From positions 1-64,000 of the forward strand of contig CAYTMU010000010.1 in assembly GCA_964438975.1 (NCBI GenBank): 64,000 nt of DNA, in the 5' to 3' direction. The notes beneath the pieces were generated by a model. That model saw only the letters and a program-made list of their open reading frames with translations, had not been told where the DNA came from and searched no databases. The stretch's first letter is position 1, and each line of letters begins with the position of its first letter. Positions 16,795 to 25,532 of the stretch are shown here, in pieces. The position numbers and the translations under genes are program-made. Source of the stretch: Chryseosolibacter sp964438975 (GTDB lineage: Bacteria > Bacteroidota > Bacteroidia > Cytophagales > Cyclobacteriaceae).

Positions 16795-17687
16795 GTACTC
16801 GAACGCACTGGCTACGCGCTTTTCGACTCCGAACACTTCCACTTGCGCTTTCGTCGGTAACGATGGGTGCCTTCCTGGCCTCGCGCGCCGCCGCATTCCG
16901 TTGGGATATTTTTCTTCTATGTGTTCTGACAACCATCTTCCTTCAGATATTGTCGAACCTCGCTAACGACTACGGAGATTCCGTCCACGGCGCCGACAGC
17001 GAGGTGCGCACCGGGCCAGCTCGTGTTGTGCAGTCAGGAGTCATTACTTCCGGGCATATGCGACAGGCGATCATTCTTTTTGCAGGGCTGAGTCTTGTTA
17101 CCGGGGTAGTATTGCTTCTCGTGTCATTTGGGGCGGAGTGGAGAGCACTTTTTTTCTTTCTCGCGCTGGGGTTGCTCTGTATTGGTGCCGCTATCACGTA
17201 TACAGTCGGCCGTCGGCCGTATGGGTATGCAGGGCTTGGTGATCTTTCCGTACTTATCTTTTTTGGGCTGGTCGGTGTGCTGGGGTCGTTTTACCTCTTT
17301 ACGCGATCTGTTGCGTGGGTGGATGTGTTGCCTGCCAGCGGTCTGGGGCTGCTTTCGGTGGGGGTGTTGAACGTTAACAACATTCGGGACATTGATTCCG
17401 ACAAGCTCGCCGGCAAATACTCGATACCGGTGCGGATCGGCCGTAGCCGCGCAGTTGCCTACCATTGGGTCCTGCTGATGAGTGCGCCGTTGCTCGCCAT
17501 CGCGTACACCTTTGCTACGTATGAATCCCCCTGGCAGTTCCTCTTTCTGCTTGTCACGCCGCTATTGGTGCGGAACGGAATGGCCGTCGCAACCAAACCT
17601 TCGCACGCGCTGGATCCATGGCTTCGTCAGCTGGCGATTTCGACGTTGTTGTTTGTGGTTGCATTCGGCACCGGTATGCTCGTTTGA
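16791..17687 (+). CDS. menA: 1,4-dihydroxy-2-naphthoate polyprenyltransferase
   Basis: MenA attaches the isoprenoid tail to dihydroxynaphthoate in menaquinone biosynthesis at the inner membrane. The 298-residue UbiA-family protein has the two Asp-rich motifs NLANDYGDSVHGAD and NNIRDIDSDKLAGK and eight to nine hydrophobic segments. The start is TTG at 16791, giving (M)STRTHWLRAFRLRTLPLAL, a normal MenA N terminus; the next ATG at 16860 would remove the first conserved segment. It overlaps the preceding peroxidase by four bases. Confidence 0.92.
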   Translation: MSTRTHWLRAFRLRTLPLALSSVTMGAFLASRAAAFRWDIFLLCVLTTIFLQILSNLANDYGDSVHGADSEVRTGPARVVQSGVITSGHMRQAIILFAGLSLVTGVVLLLVSFGAEWRALFFFLALGLLCIGAAITYTVGRRPYGYAGLGDLSVLIFFGLVGVLGSFYLFTRSVAWVDVLPASGLGLLSVGVLNVNNIRDIDSDKLAGKYSIPVRIGRSRAVAYHWVLLMSAPLLAIAYTFATYESPWQFLFLLVTPLLVRNGMAVATKPSHALDPWLRQLAISTLLFVVAFGTGMLV

Positions 17688-17807
17688 TCTTCATCCAGCC
17701 GGCGGTTTCAGGAATGAATTTTGCCTGCCTGACTTTAAACTTTTTCTTCTCAAAGCGGGTCTAATTATCGGAAGGCAATTATGGAATTAATCAATCGTTA
17801 TAGGGGC

Positions 17808-18455
17808 ATGAAGAGGATAGGTTTTGTTTTAGCGGGCATTTGTTCGCTCTTTCTTGCCGGTTGTCAGACGGAGCCTGACGCCGCAAAACTGATCGACCAG
17901 ATGGTCGTCTCGACGAACTTCGATCCTGACGCGGTCTTTGATGATTATGTCACGTATGCGATCCCGATCGACACGATCGGATTCATCTCGAACCGATCTA
18001 ATGACACGATCATCACATCACCGGAGAGCACATATCCACGTCACGTGTTGAACGCCGTCCGGCAAAATATGGATGCACGGGGATATTCCCGCGTCGCGCG
18101 TACCGAAGACCCCGACATTGGAATCAATGTCCTGGTGGTAAACGATTTTAACATCTTCCAGGATATTGTCTATCCCGGGTACGGATATCCCGGGTATGGG
18201 TATCCCGGTCACTACTATCCGGGATACTGGGGATACGGGTCCTATTACTATTATCCCTATGTGAACACCTATGCCTATAACACGGGTGTGCTGATCATCG
18301 AAATGGTCGATCTGAAGAACCGGACGCCCGATAACAAAGTGAAGGTTGTATGGGATGCCTATATGGGCGACGTGTACAGCACGATCGACCGCGCCGCCCA
18401 GTCGCTTGAGGCTATCGATCAGGCCTTCGTTCAATCACCTTATCTTGACAAATGA
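17808..18455 (+). CDS. DUF4136 lipoprotein
   Basis: A predicted lipoprotein with lipobox LAGC at residues 16-19 of the 215-residue form starting at 17808; an ATG at 17781 with GAAGG upstream would add nine residues. The DUF4136 pattern is visible in FDDYVTYAIPIDTIGF, VRQNMDARGYSRV and DPDIGINVLVVND. The middle has a Tyr/Gly/Pro-rich stretch with repeats of YPGYG (about 18170-18250). DUF4136 proteins are envelope proteins of unknown role. It overlaps the following barrel protein gene by four bases, suggesting that the pair functions together at the outer membrane. Confidence 0.85.
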   Translation: MKRIGFVLAGICSLFLAGCQTEPDAAKLIDQMVVSTNFDPDAVFDDYVTYAIPIDTIGFISNRSNDTIITSPESTYPRHVLNAVRQNMDARGYSRVARTEDPDIGINVLVVNDFNIFQDIVYPGYGYPGYGYPGHYYPGYWGYGSYYYYPYVNTYAYNTGVLIIEMVDLKNRTPDNKVKVVWDAYMGDVYSTIDRAAQSLEAIDQAFVQSPYLDK

Positions 18456-19063
18456 TGATACGTTGCATTCTCATATTTTTCGGAGTGTTGATGTCGACAT
18501 GCGTTCTTGCGCAGGAGCGATACATATATCTGAATCTCAATGGCAGCAAGCCCCTCTCGAACGCCGAGTGGATTGAGGATTTCAGTTTTGCTGGAGGAAA
18601 GGTCGGTTACAGAGGCTTCATTCGCCCGAATTTTTCAGCAGGTCTTGATATTGGCTGGGCGAACTTTGATCAGTATGAACCCCTAAACACAAAGCAGACC
18701 GGATCCGGCGCGATCACCAGCGACTACTTCCACTACATCTACAGTTACTCAGCTGTCGCCAGCGCGCAGTATTACTTGAAGGATGAGGGCGAAGACCGGC
18801 TTTTCCCGTATGCCGGCCTGGGCCTGGGAGCCAGTACAAACGAATACGTCCTGTATTATAATATCTACGAAGATGCGGAACGCTCCTGGGGCTTCCTTGC
18901 CCGTCCCGAATTGGGGGTACTGTTCCGCTTTACGCCGCACGGTTCGCTGGGGATCATGGCCGCTGTTCACTATGATTTCACGACGAACAAAAGCGAGAAG
19001 TTCGCCAACAAGAACTTCTCAAGCATCGGTGTTCAGATCGGTCTCCTGTCCATGAGTTTCTGA
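18452..19063 (+). CDS. Outer-membrane beta-barrel protein
   Basis: The 203-residue protein has a signal peptide (about 1-20, ending VLAQ) and then alternating polar and hydrophobic strands rich in Gly and aromatic residues, ending with a strand that closes in Phe (GLLSMSF), as outer-membrane barrels do. Size fits an eight-stranded OmpW/OmpX-like barrel. Function is not recognised. The start ATGA overlaps the stop of the DUF4136 lipoprotein gene. ATG codons at 18452 and 18455 are both possible. Confidence 0.75.
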   Translation: MMIRCILIFFGVLMSTCVLAQERYIYLNLNGSKPLSNAEWIEDFSFAGGKVGYRGFIRPNFSAGLDIGWANFDQYEPLNTKQTGSGAITSDYFHYIYSYSAVASAQYYLKDEGEDRLFPYAGLGLGASTNEYVLYYNIYEDAERSWGFLARPELGVLFRFTPHGSLGIMAAVHYDFTTNKSEKFANKNFSSIGVQIGLLSMSF

Positions 19064-19116
19064 CCTTCGCGAGCTGACAGAGCTGCAAAATTCACCTGTC
19101 AATTCAGGGCTTCTGC

Positions 19117-19124
19117 TATCTTTG
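19117..19124 (+). promoter_or_regulatory. Candidate -7 promoter element of guaA
   Basis: TATCTTTG matches the Bacteroidota -7 consensus TAnnTTTG and ends four bases before the guaA ATG. If used, the transcript would be leaderless or nearly so. A convincing -33 TTG was not seen at the usual spacing. Confidence 0.5.
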
Positions 19125-19128
19125 CAGC

Positions 19129-20655
19129 ATGCCGCAACAGATTCTGATCCTCGACTTTGGATCCCAATACACGCAATTGATTGCACGCAGGGTGCGGGAA
19201 CTCAATGTCTACTGTGAGATCCACCCCTTCAATAAGATTCCTGCTCTTACACCCGAAATCAAGGGTGTCATACTTTCGGGTAGTCCGTGCTCCGTCCGAG
19301 ACGCAGGGGCGCCGGTTGTCGACCTTTCGCTTTTTGATAAGATGCCGCTATTGGGTATTTGCTACGGCGCCCAGTTGATGGCTCATGCGCACGGTGGCGA
19401 AGTACTCCCGTCTCATATCCGTGAGTACGGAAGGGTCCGGTTAAGCCGGGTGGATCACCACAACAGCCTTTTGAAGGAGGTGTCGGTGGACACTCAGGTG
19501 TGGATGTCACACGCTGATACGATCGCCTCTGTTCCAGCTAGCTTTGAAGTGATCGCCAGCACCTCGACGGTACCGATAGCAGCGTTTCGGATCAGTGGCC
19601 AGGACAAGTACGGCATCCAGTTCCATCCGGAGGTGACACACACGACGGAGGGCAAGAATCTGTTGAGAAACTTCGTCGTACATATCTGCGGCTGTGCCCA
19701 GGATTGGACGGCCGACCAGTTTGTCGAATCAACCGTGTCAGCGCTCGCGCAGCAGTTGGGTAATGACAAGGTCGTCATGGCCTTGTCAGGGGGAGTCGAC
19801 TCAACGGTGGCAGCGACACTGATCCACCGTGCGATCGGCCCCAACCTGCACTGTATCTTTGTGGATAATGGTTTGCTCCGAAAGGACGAGTTTCAGCAAG
19901 TGCTCGACTCATATCAGCATATGGGACTCAACATCAAGGGCGTTGATGCGAAGGCGGCGTTCTATCGGTCGCTCATGGGGCTTAGCGAGCCGGAAGCCAA
20001 GCGGAAAGCCATCGGCAAGACCTTTATCGAGGTGTTTGATATCGAAGCTCATGCCATCGAAGATGTCAAGTGGCTGGGCCAGGGTACCATTTACCCGGAT
20101 GTGATCGAATCAGTGTCGGTCAAGGGCCCCTCCGCCACCATCAAATCCCATCACAACGTCGGTGGACTGCCCGAAAAGATGAAACTGAAGGTCGTTGAGC
20201 CGCTAAATACGCTGTTTAAAGATGAAGTACGGGTGGTGGGAAAAGCATTGCGTATCGATCCTGCTATATTGGGACGCCATCCGTTCCCCGGTCCAGGGCT
20301 GGGCATTCGGATTTTGGGTGAGATCACGGCCGACAAGGTGGCGGTACTGCAGGAGGTCGATCACATCTTTATCAGCGGACTGAAGAAGTACGGTCTGTAC
20401 GACCAGGTCTGGCAGGCCGGTGCAATACTTACACCTTTGCAGTCTGTTGGGGTTATGGGCGACGAACGCACGTATGAACGCGTGGTCAGCCTCCGGGCAG
20501 TGACGAGCACGGATGGAATGACCGCCGACTGGGCGCATTTGCCTTACGAGTTCCTGGCCGAAATGTCAAACGAGATCATCAACAGGGTGAAAGGCGTGAA
20601 CAGAGTGGTATATGACATCAGTTCGAAGCCACCTGCTACTATTGAATGGGAATAG
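19129..20655 (+). CDS. guaA: GMP synthase (glutamine-hydrolysing)
   Basis: GuaA converts XMP to GMP using glutamine and ATP. The N-terminal class I glutamine amidotransferase domain has the nucleophile C78 in GICYGAQLM and the His/Glu in FHPEVTHT. The ATP-pyrophosphatase P-loop is SGGVDS (220-225), and the C-terminal dimerisation domain ends with PATIEWE, the family's typical end. Length of 508 residues is normal. A TAnnTTTG element directly precedes the start. Confidence 0.97.
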   Translation: MPQQILILDFGSQYTQLIARRVRELNVYCEIHPFNKIPALTPEIKGVILSGSPCSVRDAGAPVVDLSLFDKMPLLGICYGAQLMAHAHGGEVLPSHIREYGRVRLSRVDHHNSLLKEVSVDTQVWMSHADTIASVPASFEVIASTSTVPIAAFRISGQDKYGIQFHPEVTHTTEGKNLLRNFVVHICGCAQDWTADQFVESTVSALAQQLGNDKVVMALSGGVDSTVAATLIHRAIGPNLHCIFVDNGLLRKDEFQQVLDSYQHMGLNIKGVDAKAAFYRSLMGLSEPEAKRKAIGKTFIEVFDIEAHAIEDVKWLGQGTIYPDVIESVSVKGPSATIKSHHNVGGLPEKMKLKVVEPLNTLFKDEVRVVGKALRIDPAILGRHPFPGPGLGIRILGEITADKVAVLQEVDHIFISGLKKYGLYDQVWQAGAILTPLQSVGVMGDERTYERVVSLRAVTSTDGMTADWAHLPYEFLAEMSNEIINRVKGVNRVVYDISSKPPATIEWE

Positions 20656-20668
20656 ACGAAATCATATC

Positions 20669-22384
20669 ATGAAGAGGTTTGTACTTTCCGTTGTGCTTGC
20701 GGCGGTGTCCGTTGCGGGATGGAGCCAGATTGACTACGCACGACAATATCAGAACGGCAAAGATCTTTTCCGCCAGGGAAAATACAGTCTCGCTATGGAG
20801 ACTTTCAAACCACTGATTGCTTACGACCAGGGCAATCCCTATTCCGCGTACGCATCATTCTACTACGCGCTTTCTGCCTACCGGCAGGGGTATACAACGG
20901 TGGCTAAGGATATGTTCCTTCAGATTCGCACGGTGCATCCTAAGTGGGATAAGATCGATGAGGTGAACCTATGGCTTGCCCAGACCTATCTGGACGATGC
21001 CGATTACTTTCAGGCGGTCAAGATCCTCAATGGGATTCAGAATAAGCGGATGGCGGAATCGATTGAAGGTATCAAACACCAACATCTATCGGCGATCGAG
21101 GACAACGAAACGCTTCGGATGCTAAACGAAGAGTACCCGAAAGATGACGTGATAGCGCGATTGCTTGCGAAGGCGTTGAGGGAAGACCTTTCAGACCCGG
21201 AGGATAAACAGATGCTGGAGCGTCTGATCGACCAGTTCAAATTCGAACGCGCCGATTTTATTCCGGAGGCACCAAAGACATTTCACAAAGACCGTTATGC
21301 GGTGGCTGTGTTGCTGCCGTTTATGTTGAACGAATTGGACCCCAGCCCGGGAAAGAAACGCAACCAGATTGTACTCGATTTTTACGAAGGTATCCGGCTG
21401 GCGCTTGACTCCCTGAACAGACGGGGAACACCCATAACTTTGCGGGCCTACGACACCCAGCCGGGGCTTGATAACCTTCGGCGATTGTTGCAGACGGAAG
21501 AATTCAAGAACGCTGATCTTGTGATCGGTCCGCTTTATCCCAACGAGAACCAGATAGTCCAGCAATTTTCATTGAATAACCAGGTGAATGTTGTCAACCC
21601 TTTTACCAACAACAAGGAATTGATTGGGAACAATCCCTATGCGTATATGTTCCAGCCCTCCTCCGAGACGCTGGGTAAGAAGGCCGCTGAGTACATCGCG
21701 GAACGTTCGCGGAAACCTGTGTGTGTTGTATTCTCGGGGATGAGTACACGGGATTCCGCATTGGCAGCAAGCTTTGTAGAGAAGGCGCAGGAGATGGGCG
21801 TTCAGGTCGTTATTAACCGCGCGTTTGAAAAGGAGAATGCAACTGACATCATGAATATTCTCGCGACTGCAACAGAGTTCGACGAGTTCAAGTTCCCCAC
21901 GCAGTTCACGCTGAAGAAAGATAGTATCGGCAGCATCTTCGTCGCGACCGACGACCCCTTGATCTATACCAAAGTAATCAGCGCTGTAGAAACCCGCGGC
22001 GACTCAGTAATGATCGTCGGGTCCGAGAACTGGATCGATGACACGGCGGTTGCATTCGAAAAATACCAGCTCCTGGGAGTGAACTTTACTGCACCGAATT
22101 TCGTGGCGACAAATAATCCGCGCCGCAAGCGTTTCGACGAACTCTACCTGCGACGATACGGCAAGGCAGCAACTAACCTCGCGCTCCGGGGATACGAAAT
22201 GATGCTCTTTTTTGGAAGTCAGCTTCAGAAGAATGGAGTGTATTTTCAGGATGCTCTCAACAACACGGAGTTTGTTCCCGGCCATCTGTTCCAGGGATTC
22301 CGGTATCAATTCAGCCGAGACAACCAGGCAATTCCTTTCGTGCGGTTCAGAGGTGGCGTTTTGACCCTCGTTGAGACAAAGTGA
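20669..22384 (+). CDS. Exported TPR plus periplasmic-binding-fold protein (LpoA-like architecture)
   Basis: The 571-residue exported protein has a signal peptide (about 1-18, ending GWSQ) and helical TPR-like repeats (about 20-190; QNGKDLFRQGKYSLAMETF is one). A type-1 periplasmic binding fold of the Peripla_BP_6 kind follows (about 215-560), with DFYEGIRLALDSL, VIGPLYPNE and AYMFQPSS. No transporter genes are nearby. In gammaproteobacteria LpoA, an outer-membrane activator of PBP1A, has the same TPR plus binding-fold order, but there is no lipobox here. A sensory or cell-wall role is therefore as likely as solute uptake. The start at 20669 lies 13 bases after guaA. Confidence 0.75.
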   Translation: MKRFVLSVVLAAVSVAGWSQIDYARQYQNGKDLFRQGKYSLAMETFKPLIAYDQGNPYSAYASFYYALSAYRQGYTTVAKDMFLQIRTVHPKWDKIDEVNLWLAQTYLDDADYFQAVKILNGIQNKRMAESIEGIKHQHLSAIEDNETLRMLNEEYPKDDVIARLLAKALREDLSDPEDKQMLERLIDQFKFERADFIPEAPKTFHKDRYAVAVLLPFMLNELDPSPGKKRNQIVLDFYEGIRLALDSLNRRGTPITLRAYDTQPGLDNLRRLLQTEEFKNADLVIGPLYPNENQIVQQFSLNNQVNVVNPFTNNKELIGNNPYAYMFQPSSETLGKKAAEYIAERSRKPVCVVFSGMSTRDSALAASFVEKAQEMGVQVVINRAFEKENATDIMNILATATEFDEFKFPTQFTLKKDSIGSIFVATDDPLIYTKVISAVETRGDSVMIVGSENWIDDTAVAFEKYQLLGVNFTAPNFVATNNPRRKRFDELYLRRYGKAATNLALRGYEMMLFFGSQLQKNGVYFQDALNNTEFVPGHLFQGFRYQFSRDNQAIPFVRFRGGVLTLVETK

Positions 22385-22439
22385 TCTTTGAGTATGAAGA
22401 CGCCGGGCGCCGTCCTTCGCCTGGCAGGTAAATAATATT

Positions 22440-23729
22440 ATGAAGCAGAACAGTCGAAGCAAGAGCCTTTTTGAAAGGGCACAGAAGTTTATTCCCGGCG
22501 GAGTGAATTCTCCCGTGCGCGCATTTCGCGCTGTGGGCGGAACCCCGCTATTCATCAAGAGAGCTCAGGGGCCATTTCTCTACGACGAGGACGACAATGA
22601 GTACGTTGACATGATCAACTCATGGGGGCCAATGGTACTTGGACACGGCCATGAGGGAGTCGAGAATGCGGTCAGGGAGGCATTGGCGGATTCTCCTTCG
22701 TTTGGAGCTCCCACTGCGCGCGAAGTTGAAATGGCCGAACTGATCTGCACCATGGTTCCTTCGGTTGAAAGAGTCAGGATGGTTAACTCGGGCACCGAGG
22801 CGACCATGTCGGCCATTCGTGTTGCGAGAGGGTTTACAGGACGCGACAAGATCATCAAAATGGAGGGATGCTATCACGGTCATGGAGATTCGTTCCTCAT
22901 CGCTGCAGGTAGTGGGGCAATGACATTTGGATCTCCTGATAGCCCGGGTGTAACCAGAGGCACAGCGCAGGATACACTCACAGCACCGTTCAATGATCTC
23001 GATGCTGTCGCCGCGTTGGTGCAAAGCAATCCTGACGAAATAGCCGCGATCATTCTCGAACCAGTGGTCGGCAACATGGGATGTGTCCCGCCACTTCCAG
23101 GATATCTCACGGGGCTTCGTGAGCTTTGCACCAGGCATGAAATACTTCTGATTTTTGACGAGGTTATGACGGGATTCCGATTGGCTCGGGGCGGTGCCCA
23201 GGAGTTGTTCGGCATACTGCCAGACCTGACGACACTTGGGAAGATCATCGGAGGCGGACTTCCGGTTGGCGCCTATGGTGGCCGGAAGGAGATCATGGAC
23301 TTCGTTTCACCAGCGGGACCGGTGTACCAGGCAGGAACACTTTCAGGAAATCCGATCGCGATGGCTGCGGGGCTGGCATTGCTGAATGAATTGAATGCAG
23401 ATCCTGCGATATACCAGGAGTTGAACGAGACGTCCACCTACCTTGCTGAGACTTTGAAGAAACAGGTTGCTGACAAAGGATTATCGTTTACGGTGAATCA
23501 GGTCGGATCGATGTTCACCTTGTTTTTTACCGATGCGGTTGTGACCGATTTTGACACAGCCCGAAAGTCGGATACGAAACTGTACGGAAAGTACTTCCAC
23601 GCTATGTTGAATCGGGGTATCTATCTTGCCCCTTCACAGTTCGAGGCGTTATTTGTTTCGCGAGCAATCACCCGCGCGATTGCCGACCGGGTGCTTACGG
23701 CGAGCGAAGATTCGCTAAAGGAACTGTAA
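22440..23729 (+). CDS. hemL: Glutamate-1-semialdehyde 2,1-aminomutase
   Basis: HemL converts glutamate-1-semialdehyde to 5-aminolevulinate in tetrapyrrole synthesis. The 429-residue class III aminotransferase has the PLP lysine K268 in TLGKIIGGGLPVGAYGG, the NSGTEATMSAIR phosphate-binding loop and the DEVMTGFR motif. The N-terminal FIPGGVNSPVRAF is typical of HemL. It is probably transcribed with the preceding gene (55-base gap). A shared hairpin terminator separates it from the convergent TPR gene. Confidence 0.96.
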   Translation: MKQNSRSKSLFERAQKFIPGGVNSPVRAFRAVGGTPLFIKRAQGPFLYDEDDNEYVDMINSWGPMVLGHGHEGVENAVREALADSPSFGAPTAREVEMAELICTMVPSVERVRMVNSGTEATMSAIRVARGFTGRDKIIKMEGCYHGHGDSFLIAAGSGAMTFGSPDSPGVTRGTAQDTLTAPFNDLDAVAALVQSNPDEIAAIILEPVVGNMGCVPPLPGYLTGLRELCTRHEILLIFDEVMTGFRLARGGAQELFGILPDLTTLGKIIGGGLPVGAYGGRKEIMDFVSPAGPVYQAGTLSGNPIAMAAGLALLNELNADPAIYQELNETSTYLAETLKKQVADKGLSFTVNQVGSMFTLFFTDAVVTDFDTARKSDTKLYGKYFHAMLNRGIYLAPSQFEALFVSRAITRAIADRVLTASEDSLKEL

Positions 23730-23735
23730 ATGAAA

Positions 23736-23768
23736 AAGCCAGGAATAAACTTCTGTTATTCCTGGCTT
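23736..23768 (-). terminator. Terminator between hemL and the convergent TPR gene
   Basis: An 11-bp perfect stem, AAGCCAGGAAT / ATTCCTGGCTT, with an 11-base loop. Read on the minus strand, the stem is followed by a T-rich run, so it should stop the seven-gene TonB operon; it may also stop hemL transcripts. Confidence 0.75.
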
Positions 23769-23803
23769 GAAGTCAGACTGCATATTCCGACATTACCCCA
23801 TCA

Positions 23804-25450
23804 TCACTGCTCCCTGAGCGCCTGCATGAACTCCTGGGCTCTCGGGTTCTTGGGATCGAGTTGAAGTATTCGTTTGAAGTAGTCGGTTGCCGCTGCCACG
23901 TTGTTCTTGTGGTGAAGCGCATATTGTCCGAGGTAGTCATAAGCCTCTATGATGTTCTTTTTCTCGCTGGCCTTCTGAAGGTTCTCCGGGTTTGCAAGCG
24001 CGAGTTCAAGGTATTTCTCATACATCGGCACGGCTAGCCCTTCGGTCCCGGTAGAGTCGACCTGTACCCTGGCCTTGGCTGCCCAAAGGAATCCGAGAGA
24101 ACTCTGTGGTTGTTCCTCCGCCAGGTTTGTAAAGGCGGTATCAGCTTTGTGAAAGTCCTGCGCGTAGTAGCTCGACCATCCCATCCAGAACAAGTCGTAA
24201 GGCGACGGTGTCACTTCAGCTGCACGCTTGGCACTCACGAGTGTCTTATACGACTCGGCCGCCTGTTCAAACTCCTGGCGTTTGCGATAAGTCTCTGCCT
24301 GTAATTCCATCAGGTCAAAGTCCTGGCGAGCAGTGTCCAACTCGATCCCCTTCGCAAAGGCGTCATTCGCAAGTGAGTCTTGTTTCAACTCAATAAGGAG
24401 TTTACCATACGCGCCGTAGTCGGACGATTGAACTTCCGTTGGTTTTGCGATCTCGAAGAATTTTTCGAAGACCGGCTTAGCCTCGTCGTACTTCTTTTGC
24501 TCGAGCAGCGATCGACCGTAAAATTTCCATGCGGTAGCGGACGCATTTCTGTCGCTGAGTACTTCCTTGAAGACGGCATTCGCCTTTTCGTAATCTTTGT
24601 TCATCACGTGGAAAAACGCGAGTTGGAATCTTCCTTCACCTGGTTTTTCAGTGATGCTGAGATACTTCTCCATCGAGGAAACGGCCATCGGAGCTTCCTT
24701 CTTCAGATAGTGGATCTCGGCGAGTTCTTTCCATGCCGGGGCAAACTCGGGATCTACCGTGACCGCCTTGTTGAGGTATTCGAGCACGACCGGCTCATTG
24801 CGCGAGCGTTGATAGACCTTTGCAATTTTATACAGAGGCAGCGCCCATTTGGAGTCAGCGCTCGCAGCGCGTTCATAACTGCTCACGGCAGGGCCACCCT
24901 GGTTCTGCTGCAGGTATGCTTCACCGAGCAGCAGGTGTATTTCACGGTCGGCATTGTCAAGTGCCTTTGCCTTGTCGAGCGCAGAAATCGCGTCGAGGAG
25001 GAACTTGGAATCCGCGAGATATCCTCGTCCAACTGCCTCCCACTGAGGCGCGGTTTTCCGGCGATTCATATCAGCAGCCTGCGTGAGCAGAGCCTTCCCT
25101 TCGGCAGTATTCTTCTGCAGTATCTTGACATGTCCTTTTCCGGCGACGGGCAGGGGGTCTTTGCTGTCGTTGCTGATGCCCTTCTCGAATGTTGCTAGGG
25201 CCTTATCGAGGTCGCCCGCGATTATATAGCCAAGTCCGAGATAGTATTGGTGTTCCGGGGATTCCTGTGTTGCTTGTTCAAGTGCCGGGATCATTTTGGA
25301 AGGCTGCTCGATCTCATAGTAGCGAAAGGCCTTCCGGATCTCCGGAGTTTGAGAAAAAGCCGTAGTAACTGACGCCAGGACAAGCAATACCAGCGTCAGG
25401 GGGCGCAACAACTTGGTGCTTGGGTGGTCAGGGCTTCCTTGATATCTCAT
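23804..25450 (-). CDS. Exported TPR-repeat protein
   Basis: The 548-residue protein has a signal peptide (hydrophobic segment about 17-33, ending TTAFSQ) and then almost continuous tetratricopeptide repeats, for example YYLGLGYIIAGDLDKALATF and EIHLLLGEAYLQQNQGGPAV. No catalytic domain was found. It is the last gene of the exbB-exbD-exbD-tonB cluster, 82 bases after the PstS-like gene. TPR proteins of this kind serve as periplasmic scaffolds. Its partner is unknown, but the operon points to the TonB complex or its cargo. Confidence 0.8.
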   Translation of the reverse strand: MRYQGSPDHPSTKLLRPLTLVLLVLASVTTAFSQTPEIRKAFRYYEIEQPSKMIPALEQATQESPEHQYYLGLGYIIAGDLDKALATFEKGISNDSKDPLPVAGKGHVKILQKNTAEGKALLTQAADMNRRKTAPQWEAVGRGYLADSKFLLDAISALDKAKALDNADREIHLLLGEAYLQQNQGGPAVSSYERAASADSKWALPLYKIAKVYQRSRNEPVVLEYLNKAVTVDPEFAPAWKELAEIHYLKKEAPMAVSSMEKYLSITEKPGEGRFQLAFFHVMNKDYEKANAVFKEVLSDRNASATAWKFYGRSLLEQKKYDEAKPVFEKFFEIAKPTEVQSSDYGAYGKLLIELKQDSLANDAFAKGIELDTARQDFDLMELQAETYRKRQEFEQAAESYKTLVSAKRAAEVTPSPYDLFWMGWSSYYAQDFHKADTAFTNLAEEQPQSSLGFLWAAKARVQVDSTGTEGLAVPMYEKYLELALANPENLQKASEKKNIIEAYDYLGQYALHHKNNVAAATDYFKRILQLDPKNPRAQEFMQALREQ

Positions 25451-25532
25451 GGTCTACATCTATTTTGTTGACAATAATTGCTTTAAAATTCAAGGGTCCA
25501 ATTTACAAATAAACTGTGTTCATGACAGACAA

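Noticed and set aside
18170..18250. Short direct repeats suggesting a CRISPR or satellite
   Set aside because: They are in frame and encode the YPGYG repeats of the DUF4136 lipoprotein; there are no spacers.
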